Source: Sporichthya brevicatena (lineage in GTDB: Bacteria; Actinomycetota; Actinomycetes; Sporichthyales; Sporichthyaceae). Taken from it: a stretch of DNA of 64,000 nucleotides. Position numbers and translations under genes: made by a program. How positions within the stretch are numbered: position 1 is the stretch's first letter; the number at the start of each line of letters is the position of its first letter. The notes under the pieces were generated by a model. It was given only the letters and a program-made list of their open reading frames with translations. It made no database searches and was not told the DNA's origin. Shown here piece by piece: positions 51,044-59,063 of the stretch. The stretch is from positions 198,625 through 262,624 of the forward strand of contig NZ_BAAAHE010000008.1 of NCBI RefSeq assembly GCF_039525035.1, in the 5' to 3' direction.

Positions 51044-52060
51044 ATGAACAACTGTCTGGGCGCCACCGACCTGACGAGGACCGCGGCCTTGCTGACCTCC
51101 TGGGCGCAGGCACACTACGGACCGTCCGCCGCCGTGGATCAGGTCGCGCCGATGCCGGGCCACGCGGGCATCAGCTTCGGGTTCGACGTCCGCAGTGACA
51201 GTGCGGAGGAACGGCTCGTGATCCGGGTGGCCCCACCGGGGGTGCGCCGATCCGGTCCGGCCGACGTGCTGCGCCAGGTGCCGGTGCTGCAGGCGGCCGC
51301 GGTTTCTGGCGTGCCGGTCGCGGGGGTGCGGTGGTGGAGCGACGACGAGCGTTGGTTCGGCTCGCCGTACTTCGTGGTCGACCGACTGCCTGGATCCTCG
51401 CTGTCGTGCTGGGAGCCGCTGGAGGAGACCGGCAGCGACGCCGATTCGATCTTCGCCGCCGCGGTGGACGCGCTCGCCGCCATCCACCGGATCGACTGGC
51501 GTCGGCAGTTGTCCGACTGGGCAGAACCGCGTTCGCTGGAGGCCGAGATACGCGCGTGGGAACCCGTGCTCCGCAAAGGCCGCAATGAGGCGTGGATCGC
51601 GTTTGGGCTCGCGCTGCACGAGGAGCTGTTACGTACGCGGCCGCCGGAGCCCGCCCCCGCTGTCGTTCACGGCGACTTCTACTCGAACAACTGGGTGTGC
51701 CAGGACGGGAAGCTGCTCGGAGTCGTGGACTGGGAGATCGCGGGGATCGGCGCGCCGTTGCTGGACGTCGGCTGGCTGATGATGATCTACGACCCCGCGT
51801 GCTGGGGCCCGACCCGGCGGCCGTGGATGACGTGGAGCCCGCCACCTGAGCAGTTGGGCGACGCGTACCGGTCCGCGACGGGCGACCGCAGTCCGGATCT
51901 CGCCTGGTATCAGGGGCTCGCGTGCTGGCGATTTGCGGCGATCACCGCGATGAATCTCCACCTCCACCGCAGCGGTAATCGGCCTGATGAGACGTGGGAG
52001 CTGATCGGAGAGGCCTTCGAACCGATGGTGGCGCGGGGGCTGGAGTTGGCGAGGGCTTGA
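51044..52060 (+). CDS. Aminoglycoside/choline-kinase-like (APH) phosphotransferase
   Basis: A 338-residue kinase-fold protein of the APH family. The catalytic loop is AVVHGDFYSNNWV (about residues 205-217) and the metal-binding segment LLGVVDWEIAGIG. It also has YFVVDRLPGSSL in the N-lobe hinge. Homologues near acyl-CoA and ring-degradation genes phosphorylate small alcohols; a resistance role is not implied. Leaderless start at ATG 51044 is predicted. Confidence 0.84.
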   Translation: MNNCLGATDLTRTAALLTSWAQAHYGPSAAVDQVAPMPGHAGISFGFDVRSDSAEERLVIRVAPPGVRRSGPADVLRQVPVLQAAAVSGVPVAGVRWWSDDERWFGSPYFVVDRLPGSSLSCWEPLEETGSDADSIFAAAVDALAAIHRIDWRRQLSDWAEPRSLEAEIRAWEPVLRKGRNEAWIAFGLALHEELLRTRPPEPAPAVVHGDFYSNNWVCQDGKLLGVVDWEIAGIGAPLLDVGWLMMIYDPACWGPTRRPWMTWSPPPEQLGDAYRSATGDRSPDLAWYQGLACWRFAAITAMNLHLHRSGNRPDETWELIGEAFEPMVARGLELARA

Positions 52061-52099
52061 CCCCAGGACCGCGTCTGCGCCCGGCCGGTAGATGTGACG

Positions 52100-52141
52100 G
52101 TAGGCACTACTACTGTGCGCGCGCGCCGGTGGGAGTGAACT
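52100..52141 (+). promoter_or_regulatory. GTAG-N3-CTAC box before the transporter operon
   Basis: GTAG-gca-CTAC is at 52100-52110. A TGAACT hexamer at 52136-52141 starts 31 bases from the palindrome centre, the same spacing as in the other boxes, giving a predicted start near 52148 and a leader of about 66 bases before GTG 52214. Confidence 0.5.
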
Positions 52142-52213
52142 GGATGCAACATCCGGGCCACCTGGGATTTACCACGGCCTATCGCACGTCCGACCTACCG
52201 CAGGAGAGACGCA

Positions 52214-52603
52214 GTGAGAACTGACATCGTGGGCTGGCTTCGACTGCAGTGGGACCGCGCGGGAGCGTGGGCATGCGTGCTGGCGGGCGTGATCACGTTG
52301 TTTGTCGGATGGCTGGGCGTCAGCGAGACCGCCTACACGGCCAAGCAGCTGCCGTACATCGCGGGCTGTGGCCTCGGTGGCATGTTCCTGCTGGGCCTGG
52401 GCGCCATGCTGTGGCTGTCGGCAGATTTGCGTGACGAATGGCGCAAGCTGGACCGCATCGAGCGGGCGATCCGGGAGAGCGGATCCTCGGTGCTGCCGCC
52501 GCTGGGAAGCGAACCGACCACCGAGCAAACCCGGGTTGAGAACGGCAACGGCGACGCGGCTCACCGCAGCACTCGCCCGACCATGGCGGCCGGTCGATCC
52601 TGA
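52214..52603 (+). CDS. Small membrane protein, first gene of Liv-type operon
   Basis: A 129-residue protein with two predicted membrane helices (WACVLAGVITLFVGWLGV and IAGCGLGGMFLLGLGAMLWL) followed by a charged tail (DEWRKLDRIERAIRE) and a disordered C-terminus. No family recognised. GTG 52214 has AGGAGAGA upstream. Its stop overlaps the next start (TGATG). Topology resembles that of the next protein, suggesting a pair. Confidence 0.68.
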   Translation: MRTDIVGWLRLQWDRAGAWACVLAGVITLFVGWLGVSETAYTAKQLPYIAGCGLGGMFLLGLGAMLWLSADLRDEWRKLDRIERAIRESGSSVLPPLGSEPTTEQTRVENGNGDAAHRSTRPTMAAGRS

Positions 52604-53022
52604 TGGGAATCACATCGCCTTGGACCCGGACGGATGCCATGACGGCCGTGTCGGTCATGGCGATCGGTGGCGTCGTCTGGTTCGTCGGCTGGTGGGAGGT
52701 CTCCGACCGGCCGACGATGGAATCGCAAATCTCTGCGCTGAACGTCGCCGTCCTCGGAATGCTCGTCATCGGCGCCGGACAGGCGCTGTGGTTCCTGCGC
52801 GGCCGCCGCGCGGTTCACGACCGCCGCCGTCGCCTGCTGGGCGCCGACGCCGCGCCGCGCCAGGCCACGATCGCGGTGGCCGAGGAAGACCGGTTCGCCG
52901 GGAGCGAGCGGTTCTACCACCGGCTCGACTGCGCGATGGTGGATGAGCGGAACTGGTCCCCGAGCCCGCGCGCCGCGCACGAGCGCGCCGGCCGAACCCC
53001 GTGTGGGGTGTGTGCCCCGTGA
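52603..53022 (+). CDS. Small membrane protein with C-terminal cysteine segment
   Basis: A 139-residue protein with two predicted helices (VSVMAIGGVVWFVGWWEV and ALNVAVLGMLVIGAGQALWF), the same spacing as in the preceding gene product, then a basic stretch and a C-terminal part with FYHRLDCAMVDE and TPCGVCAP. The His/Cys residues could bind metal. It overlaps the permease gene by four bases (GTGA). No function assigned. Confidence 0.66.
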   Translation: MGITSPWTRTDAMTAVSVMAIGGVVWFVGWWEVSDRPTMESQISALNVAVLGMLVIGAGQALWFLRGRRAVHDRRRRLLGADAAPRQATIAVAEEDRFAGSERFYHRLDCAMVDERNWSPSPRAAHERAGRTPCGVCAP

Positions 53023-55070
53023 CCGCCGTGAAGCAGTCCTTCTCCGACCTGACCGGTCGCCTCGGCTACACCGGTTGCTGGATCGCCGGCGCCGTACTGA
53101 TCGCGATCATCGGCGCACCGATCGCCGAGGCCCGCAACATGTGGCCGTTCGTGCTGACCGGCATCTCCGACGGGGCGATCTACTCCTTCGCCGCCCTCGG
53201 CCTGGTGCTGACGTTCAAGACCTCCGGCATCTTCAACTTCGCCATCGGCGCGCAGGCCGCCGCGTCCGCGTACGTCTTCTACTCCTTCCGCATCGACGCC
53301 GGCCTCTCGTGGCCGCTCGCTTTCCTGCTCTCGCTGGTGCTCGTCGGCCTGCTCGGATCGATCCTCCTCGAGCGGATCGCCTTCTGGCTCGAAGAGGCGC
53401 CGGCGGTGATGAAGGTCGTCGCGACCATCGGTCTGATCGTGTTGCTGCAGTCCGTGCTCACCGGGGCCTACGGAACCGCCACGCTGCAGTTCCCGCCGTA
53501 CCTGTCCCAGGAGCAGGTGACCATCGCCGGCACGCAGGTGCTGATGAGCCAGATCCTCGTCGTCGCCCTCGCGCTGGTGGCCACAATCGGGCTGACCCTG
53601 TTCTTCCGCCGCAACCGGATCGGCCTGGCCATGCAGGCCCTGGTCGACGATCCTGAGCTCCTTGCCTCCGAGGGGACGAGCCCGATCACCGTCCGCCGCT
53701 ACGCGTGGGCGATCGGGTCGTGCTTCGTCTCGATCTCCGGGATGCTGATCGCGCCGGTGCTCGGCATCGACGTCAACCTGATGCTGCTGCTCTACATCAC
53801 CGCGTTCGGAGCGGCGGCCCTCGGCGCCTTCGACAACCTGGCCGTCGCTTTCATCGCCTCCATCGGCATCGGCGTCGTCACCAACGTGCTCGGCAACGAA
53901 CTCGCCGGGGCGAGCAGCACCTGGGTGACCGGCCTGTACACGCAGGTTCCGTTCATCGCGCTGGTCGCGGCCCTGCTCTTCGTGCCCCGCGCCCGGCTGC
54001 TCGAGCGCGGAAGCAAGCGTGTCCGCAAGCTCCCCCCGATCCGCCAGTTCCCGGCGCGGGTCAATGCCGGCGCCGCCGTCGCGACGGCCGCATTGTTCCT
54101 GATGCTGCCTCAGATTGTCGCGGCCTCGGACCTCAACCAATTCACCGTCGGGCTTGGCTTCGCCATCGTCCTGATGTCGCTGGCCCTGCTCCTGTGGTCC
54201 TCCGGTCAGATTTCGCTGTGCCAGATGGCGTTCGCCGCAATCGGTGCGTCGACCTTCGCGCATCTACAACAGGGTGGGTTCCCCTGGCTCCTGTGCCTGC
54301 TTCTCGCGGGTCTGGCTGCAGTGCCGGCCGGGGCAATCGTCGCGATCCCGTCGTTCCGGCTGTCCGGCGTCTACCTCGCGGTCGCTACCTTCGGGTTCGG
54401 TTTGCTTGCCCAAAACCTGCTCTACACGTCGGGTCTGATGTTCGGTCTGGACAACTCCGAGGTCATCGCCCGGCCCGATCTCCCGGGTCTGGAGACGCAG
54501 GGTGACAGGGGCTACTACTACCTCGTCGTCGTCATCGCCGGCCTGCTCGCGGGTTTGGTCCTGATGGTGCGCCGCAGCCGCCTCGGACGCATCCTGCGGG
54601 CACTGGCTGACTCACCGGCAGCCCTCGATGCGCACGCGGTGCGGACCAAGGTCACCCGGATCTCGGTGTTCTGCCTCTCGGCGTTCATCGCGGCCATCGG
54701 GGGCGCTCTGATCGGTGGCGCCACCACGGGGGCCGGCGGCGACGCCGGCGGTCCGTTCGGCTACTTCAACTCCCTTGCCCTCGTCGCGGTCTTGGTGTTC
54801 TGCTCGCGACGCCCGATCCTCGGCCCCGTGCTCGCTGCGTTCCTCTTCTCGGTCGCCAAGATCTACCCGCCGATGGACTCCGGCTTCCTCCTCGACTACC
54901 GCGGGGCCATCTTCGGCGGGCTCGCCCTGGCCGTCGCGCTGTGGCCCGGTGTCCGCCTACCTCAGCTGCGGGAACGCGGGGCCGAGCGCGGCGGGAGTTC
55001 TCCGGTGTCGGCGCGTGGCGAGGAGTTTGCGGAACGATCCGAACGCGCATTGGTGGGGGTGACCCAATGA
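53019..55070 (+). CDS. Fused branched-chain-amino-acid-type ABC permease (LivH-LivM)
   Basis: A 683-residue membrane protein. Residues about 30-320 are a LivH-type permease (ISDGAIYSFAALGLVLTFKT, then FNFAIGAQAA, typical of the family). After a short cytoplasmic linker, residues about 350-655 form a LivM-type permease (GLGFAIVLMSLALLLWSSGQ, SLCQMAFAAIGAS, FRLSGVYLAVATFGFGLLAQ). These are normally two proteins. It is followed directly by two ATPase genes. The substrate need not be an amino acid; catabolic Liv-type systems take up aromatic or alicyclic acids. Confidence 0.88.
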   Translation: MTAVKQSFSDLTGRLGYTGCWIAGAVLIAIIGAPIAEARNMWPFVLTGISDGAIYSFAALGLVLTFKTSGIFNFAIGAQAAASAYVFYSFRIDAGLSWPLAFLLSLVLVGLLGSILLERIAFWLEEAPAVMKVVATIGLIVLLQSVLTGAYGTATLQFPPYLSQEQVTIAGTQVLMSQILVVALALVATIGLTLFFRRNRIGLAMQALVDDPELLASEGTSPITVRRYAWAIGSCFVSISGMLIAPVLGIDVNLMLLLYITAFGAAALGAFDNLAVAFIASIGIGVVTNVLGNELAGASSTWVTGLYTQVPFIALVAALLFVPRARLLERGSKRVRKLPPIRQFPARVNAGAAVATAALFLMLPQIVAASDLNQFTVGLGFAIVLMSLALLLWSSGQISLCQMAFAAIGASTFAHLQQGGFPWLLCLLLAGLAAVPAGAIVAIPSFRLSGVYLAVATFGFGLLAQNLLYTSGLMFGLDNSEVIARPDLPGLETQGDRGYYYLVVVIAGLLAGLVLMVRRSRLGRILRALADSPAALDAHAVRTKVTRISVFCLSAFIAAIGGALIGGATTGAGGDAGGPFGYFNSLALVAVLVFCSRRPILGPVLAAFLFSVAKIYPPMDSGFLLDYRGAIFGGLALAVALWPGVRLPQLRERGAERGGSSPVSARGEEFAERSERALVGVTQ

Positions 55071-55855
55071 GCATGCCCGCCCTCCAGATCGACGACGTCA
55101 CCGTCAAGTTCGGTGGCCTGACCGCGGTCTCGCAGTTGTCCGTGCACGCCGAGCCCGGCGTGATCACGGCCCTGATCGGCCCGAACGGCGCCGGCAAGAC
55201 CACGACGTTCAACGCCTGCACCGGCGTGGTCCGGACCGCCGCCGGCCGAGTCCGCCTCGGTGACCGGAGGTTGGACAAGCTGTCGACGCCGGCGCGGGCC
55301 GCGGCCGGACTCGGCCGGACGTTCCAGCGAATGGAGCTGTTCGACTCGATGTCGGTGGTCGAGAACGTCTCCATGGGGCCCGAGGGTGTGTTGTCCTCGA
55401 AGCGGCCGTGGGGTCAGTTCTGGGCACCCGCCTCCGAGCGCCGCGAGATCGCGGAGCGGACCCGCGAGGCCCTGAGCCGCTGCCAACTGGAAGCGGTGGC
55501 GAACCGGCGGGTGCGGGACCTGTCCACCGGTCAACGGCGGCTGGTCGAGCTGGCCCGGGCCATCGCCAGCCCGTTCCGGTTCCTGCTGCTGGACGAACCT
55601 TCGTCGGGTCTGGACGTGCACGAGACCGAGGAGTTCGGTCGCGTCCTCTGCGAGCACGTGCGCGAGACCGGGATCGGGGTGCTGCTCGTCGAGCACGACA
55701 TGGCGCTGGTCGCTGACGTCAGCTCAACCGTCTACGTCCTCGACTTCGGTCGGCTGATCTGGTCCGGGCCGACGATCGAGGCGATGACCTCGGAGACGGT
55801 CCGCGCCGCCTATCTCGGAGGCGACGTGAGTACGGAGGTCGAGTCGCATGCTTGA
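55067..55855 (+). CDS. Liv-type ABC transporter ATPase (LivG-like)
   Basis: A 262-residue ATPase. Walker A GPNGAGKTT at about residues 41-49, signature LSTGQRRLVELARA (a variant with T-G-Q), Walker B FLLLDEPSSGLD and the H-loop LLVEHDM are present. The start overlaps the permease stop (ATGA). It would power import together with the LivF-like partner. Confidence 0.9.
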   Translation: MSMPALQIDDVTVKFGGLTAVSQLSVHAEPGVITALIGPNGAGKTTTFNACTGVVRTAAGRVRLGDRRLDKLSTPARAAAGLGRTFQRMELFDSMSVVENVSMGPEGVLSSKRPWGQFWAPASERREIAERTREALSRCQLEAVANRRVRDLSTGQRRLVELARAIASPFRFLLLDEPSSGLDVHETEEFGRVLCEHVRETGIGVLLVEHDMALVADVSSTVYVLDFGRLIWSGPTIEAMTSETVRAAYLGGDVSTEVESHA

Positions 55856-56549
55856 GCTGCGCAATGTTTCGGCCGGTTACGAGACCGGCCTGGTGCTGCG
55901 CAACGTCTCCTTGACGGTGCCCAAGGCCTCGGTCGTAGCGCTCCTCGGCGCGAACGGCGCCGGCAAGACGACCCTGCTGCGGGTCGCTTCCGGTCAGCTC
56001 AGTCCCGTGAGCGGGCAGGTCCGCCTCGGCGGAGAGGACATGACCGGCAAGCGCTCGGAGAAGCTGGCCCGCCGCGGGGTGTGCCACGTCCCGGAGGGCC
56101 GCGGCATCTTTCCGTCGTTGACCGTCGCCGACAACATCCGGCTACAAGCTCCGCCCGGCGTCGACCGGCGCAAGGCGCTGAAGCAGGCAATCCAGGCCTT
56201 CCCCCGGCTGGGGGAGCGGCTCGAGCAGCGGGCCGGAACGATGTCCGGTGGCGAGCAGCAGATGCTCGCGCTCGCCCGCGCCTACGTGTGCGAGCCGCAG
56301 GTGGTCCTTCTCGACGAGGTCTCCATGGGCCTGGCCCCGAAGATCGTCGACGAGATCTTCGTGTACCTGCGCCAGCTCGCGAGTACCGGCATCTCGCTGC
56401 TCGTCGTGGAGCAGTACGTCGCGCGGGCGCTCGAACTCGCCGACTACGTGTACATCCTCGACCGGGGTCGGCTGACCTACGTCGGTGAACCGTCTGAGAT
56501 CAGTGAAGAAGCAATCGCGCACTCGTACCTGGGAGGCCTTGCATCATGA
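55848..56549 (+). CDS. Liv-type ABC transporter ATPase (LivF-like)
   Basis: A 233-residue ATPase: Walker A LLGANGAGKTTLL, signature TMSGGEQQMLALARA, Walker B VVLLDEVSMGLAPK and H-loop switch in LLVVEQYV. The LivF-type EVSMGLAP is diagnostic. It overlaps the LivG-like gene by 8 bases and the next gene by 4. Confidence 0.91.
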   Translation: MLELRNVSAGYETGLVLRNVSLTVPKASVVALLGANGAGKTTLLRVASGQLSPVSGQVRLGGEDMTGKRSEKLARRGVCHVPEGRGIFPSLTVADNIRLQAPPGVDRRKALKQAIQAFPRLGERLEQRAGTMSGGEQQMLALARAYVCEPQVVLLDEVSMGLAPKIVDEIFVYLRQLASTGISLLVVEQYVARALELADYVYILDRGRLTYVGEPSEISEEAIAHSYLGGLAS

Positions 56550-57895
56550 GCTCACTCCGTCTGTCCGGGCTCAACCGGACCGTCCGGGCGACCAGCGTGA
56601 CCGCGACCGTGGTGCTGGCCCTCAGCGCGAGCGCCCTCGTCTGGTCCAGCACGGCCAGCGCGGCCGCGCCGGACATCTACGACCTGTCCGCCGAGGCGGT
56701 CGCGCTGCAGTCGACCACCACCGACGCGGCTGTCCCGTTCGGGCTGCCGGCCTCGGCCGGTTCCTACGGCGCGGGTGCTCTGCTCAACAGCAACGGCGAG
56801 AGCTCGGCCAACGCGGGTGCCCCCTACTCGCCCCTGGTGTCCTCGGTGCCGAACACGGGCAACGGCATCGTGCAGGCCACCGCCGGGGCCTCGCTGCCAA
56901 TGGTGCCCACCTTCCCCGGCTACGTGAGCGCGAAGGACCCTGTGGTGCCCAACGCCAAGCAGAACGCCGGCGGCTACGAACTGGTGGCCGACGCGGTGCC
57001 GGGCAAGGCGACCGGCCGGGTCAACATCGGTGGCCAGGCTGCCACCTCGGAGGAGAACAACGCCTTCGCATTCGCGGAAAGTGTGGCCGGTGAGGACGGG
57101 GTCGTCACTCAGGGCACGGCCGGTGTCCACGCGCTGTCCTTCGACGGCATCCTCGACATCCTCAACGTCTCGTCCTTCGCGAGCCTGACCCGCGGCGCCG
57201 ACGGACGCACCACGCCCGTGACCACGACCGACCTCGGCACGATCAGCTTCGCCGGGCTGAAGTCCGGCCTGACCGGCGACGGGTTCAGTGCGCTGGGGTC
57301 CGCTCCGGTTCCGCTCGACACAGCTGGTCTGGCGGCGCTGAACGCCACGCTTGAGCCTGCGGGAGTCACACTCACCTATCTGCCGGAGATCTACACCTAC
57401 ACCGACGGCTCGACGACCACGGGTCCGACGGTCGACGCGAAGAAGGACGTCTCCGGCGTCACGTCCGGCGCGCTGCAGATCCTCTTCTCCAACACCTCCG
57501 AGCGAGGTACGACGACCGAGACCGTCACGATCGGCCGTGTGTCGCTGACTGCCACCAGCAACTCACTGGCGGGGGCCGCGTCGGGTGCGGGCGTGGACAG
57601 CGATGCGGCGGCGGGCGCGGCCGCGGGCAACGCGCTGCCGTCCACCGGGACCGCCCGGACCGCCCCGGTCGACGCGGCGGGGCTGGACGCGGCGGGGTTC
57701 GGGGCGGTCCCAGGCGCTACGGCGCCGACCGCGGCGCAGGCTCCGGCCCAGAGTTTCCTGCCCGCCGCGGTGGGCTCGATCCTCCCTGAGGGCACGACTT
57801 CGTGGGAGAGCTTCTACCTGGTCCTCGCGGTCGCCGCCGCATCGGCGCTCGCCGGTGCGCAGGTGGTGCGACTGCTCTCGGTTCGAGGCCGCTGA
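56546..57895 (+). CDS. Secreted/anchored protein of unknown function in Liv-type operon
   Basis: A 449-residue exported protein: basic N-terminus, hydrophobic core TATVVLALSASALVW and a likely cleavage after STASA (near residue 39); a Gly/Ala/Ser/Thr-rich beta domain; a low-complexity Ala-rich linker (about 345-410); and a C-terminal membrane segment (FYLVLAVAAASALAGAQVV) ending RLLSVRGR. The ATG overlaps the LivF-like stop. It stands where a binding protein might be, but has no periplasmic-binding fold. It resembles the secreted protein starting at 63064 in segment order. Confidence 0.75.
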   Translation: MSSLRLSGLNRTVRATSVTATVVLALSASALVWSSTASAAAPDIYDLSAEAVALQSTTTDAAVPFGLPASAGSYGAGALLNSNGESSANAGAPYSPLVSSVPNTGNGIVQATAGASLPMVPTFPGYVSAKDPVVPNAKQNAGGYELVADAVPGKATGRVNIGGQAATSEENNAFAFAESVAGEDGVVTQGTAGVHALSFDGILDILNVSSFASLTRGADGRTTPVTTTDLGTISFAGLKSGLTGDGFSALGSAPVPLDTAGLAALNATLEPAGVTLTYLPEIYTYTDGSTTTGPTVDAKKDVSGVTSGALQILFSNTSERGTTTETVTIGRVSLTATSNSLAGAASGAGVDSDAAAGAAAGNALPSTGTARTAPVDAAGLDAAGFGAVPGATAPTAAQAPAQSFLPAAVGSILPEGTTSWESFYLVLAVAAASALAGAQVVRLLSVRGR

Positions 57896-58008
57896 GCCGT
57901 CCTGACCGGGAATTCCGGCAGCCGTTGCGATGAGGCGCAAGGAGCGAAGGTCGCTAACACGCACTTCGTCAGCCGGGTGGTCAACCGTCCAGACCGGGAG
58001 TAAGGCTC

Positions 58009-58602
58009 ATGACTGCGGAGGTCGAAGCGCCGCCACAACTCGCGGCGCCGAAGGGACACGTGCCCGGGGAGCCGGGGCTGTGGGTCTTCCTGCTCGGGGA
58101 CATGGTCGTGTTCGGGATCTTCTTCGGCACCATCCTGGTGCTGCGGGGCCAGGAACCGGAGATGTTCGTGGCCTCGGCCGAGACGCTGCACCTGGAGTGG
58201 GGCGTGGCCAACACCATCGTCCTGCTGACCTCGTCGCTGTTCGTCGTCATCGGCCTGCACCTGGCGCGCGTCCGGCACCATCGCGCTCCGATGTTCTTCC
58301 TCGCCGCCGTGGCCTGCGGGCTGGTGTTCGCCGGGGTGAAGGCGATCGAGTACACCTCACTGGTGCGCGACGGCCACACCGCGTCGGTCAACGACTTCTA
58401 CATGTACTACTTCATGTTCACCGGCATCCACCTCGGTCACGTGGTGCTCGGCATGGGCGCGTTGCTGGTCGCTATGCGGATCTCCCGCCCGACGCTCACC
58501 GGTAGCCCCCGCGTGGCGTCGCTCGAGGGTGTGGCCAGCTTCTGGCACCTGGTTGACCTGCTCTGGATCATGCTGTTCGCGACTCTCTACCTGGTGCGCT
58601 GA
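58009..58602 (+). CDS. Cytochrome c oxidase subunit III-like membrane protein (NorE-like)
   Basis: A 197-residue COX3-family protein with about five helices: GLWVFLLGDMVVFGIFFGTI, NTIVLLTSSLFVVIGLHLA, MFFLAAVACGLVFAGVKAIE, FYMYYFMFTGIHLGHVVLG and FWHLVDLLWIMLFATLYLV. Conserved His and Glu (IHLGHV, WHLVDLLW) fit NorE/COX3. No oxidase subunit I or II gene is nearby. The next gene overlaps by one base. Confidence 0.85.
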   Translation: MTAEVEAPPQLAAPKGHVPGEPGLWVFLLGDMVVFGIFFGTILVLRGQEPEMFVASAETLHLEWGVANTIVLLTSSLFVVIGLHLARVRHHRAPMFFLAAVACGLVFAGVKAIEYTSLVRDGHTASVNDFYMYYFMFTGIHLGHVVLGMGALLVAMRISRPTLTGSPRVASLEGVASFWHLVDLLWIMLFATLYLVR

Positions 58603-58931
58603 TGAATGGGCTACCGAGTGCTGACGCACCGATGACCGTTACGGAGTTGCCCGATTCGGCTCTGAAGAGTCGCGCCACCAAAGCATCGGCCGTCGTATGG
58701 GCCGCCCTGGTCGTCTTCACGGTGGCATCCTTCGTGCTTGGTGGCGAGCACCTGATCGAGCCGTCGCCCCTGGCCGCCGCGGTCGTGATCGGGATCGCAG
58801 TAGTCAAAATCCGACTCGTGGGCCTGCACTTCATGGAGCTACGGCACGCCCCGATCGCCCTCCGCCTGGTCTTCGAGGCGTACTGCGTCGGCCTGATTGT
58901 CTCGTTGATGGCGATCTACGTCATGGTTTGA
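58602..58931 (+). CDS. Prokaryotic cytochrome c oxidase subunit IV-like protein (NorF-like)
   Basis: A 109-residue protein with three helices (AVVWAALVVFTVASFVLGG, LAAAVVIGIAVVKIRLVGLH, VFEAYCVGLIVSLMAIYVMV) matching the COX4_pro/NorF pattern, including KIRLVGLHFMELRHAP. It pairs with the COX3-like gene (TGATG overlap). It may assemble with a terminal oxidase or NO reductase encoded elsewhere. It is the last gene before att copy 4. Confidence 0.8.
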   Translation: MNGLPSADAPMTVTELPDSALKSRATKASAVVWAALVVFTVASFVLGGEHLIEPSPLAAAVVIGIAVVKIRLVGLHFMELRHAPIALRLVFEAYCVGLIVSLMAIYVMV

Positions 58932-58947
58932 GCATCAAGCTCCGTGG

Positions 58948-58966
58948 GCCCGGTTCTCGGCCGGGC
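58948..58966 (+). terminator. Weak hairpin after the COX4-like gene
   Basis: GCCCGG (58948-58953) and CCGGGC (58961-58966) form a 6-bp stem with a 7-base loop, 17 bases after the stop codon. No T-run follows. Confidence 0.3.
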
Positions 58967-59063
58967 GCCGGAGAGGCGGACGCGTCCTCGGGCGCCTCCG
59001 GCCACGGTGCGTCGACGGAACACCAAATCGGTGAGCGCCTCGGACGACGGCGCTTTTCGCGCG

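Noticed and set aside
51044-52060. An aminoglycoside-resistance gene
   Set aside because: The APH fold is present, but context and shared control with catabolic genes favour a metabolic kinase; family membership alone does not show resistance.
52144-52224. A 26-residue leader peptide frame before the transporter operon
   Set aside because: No Cys/Leu/Trp run or attenuator hairpin was seen, and the frame overlaps the next start; it is probably chance.
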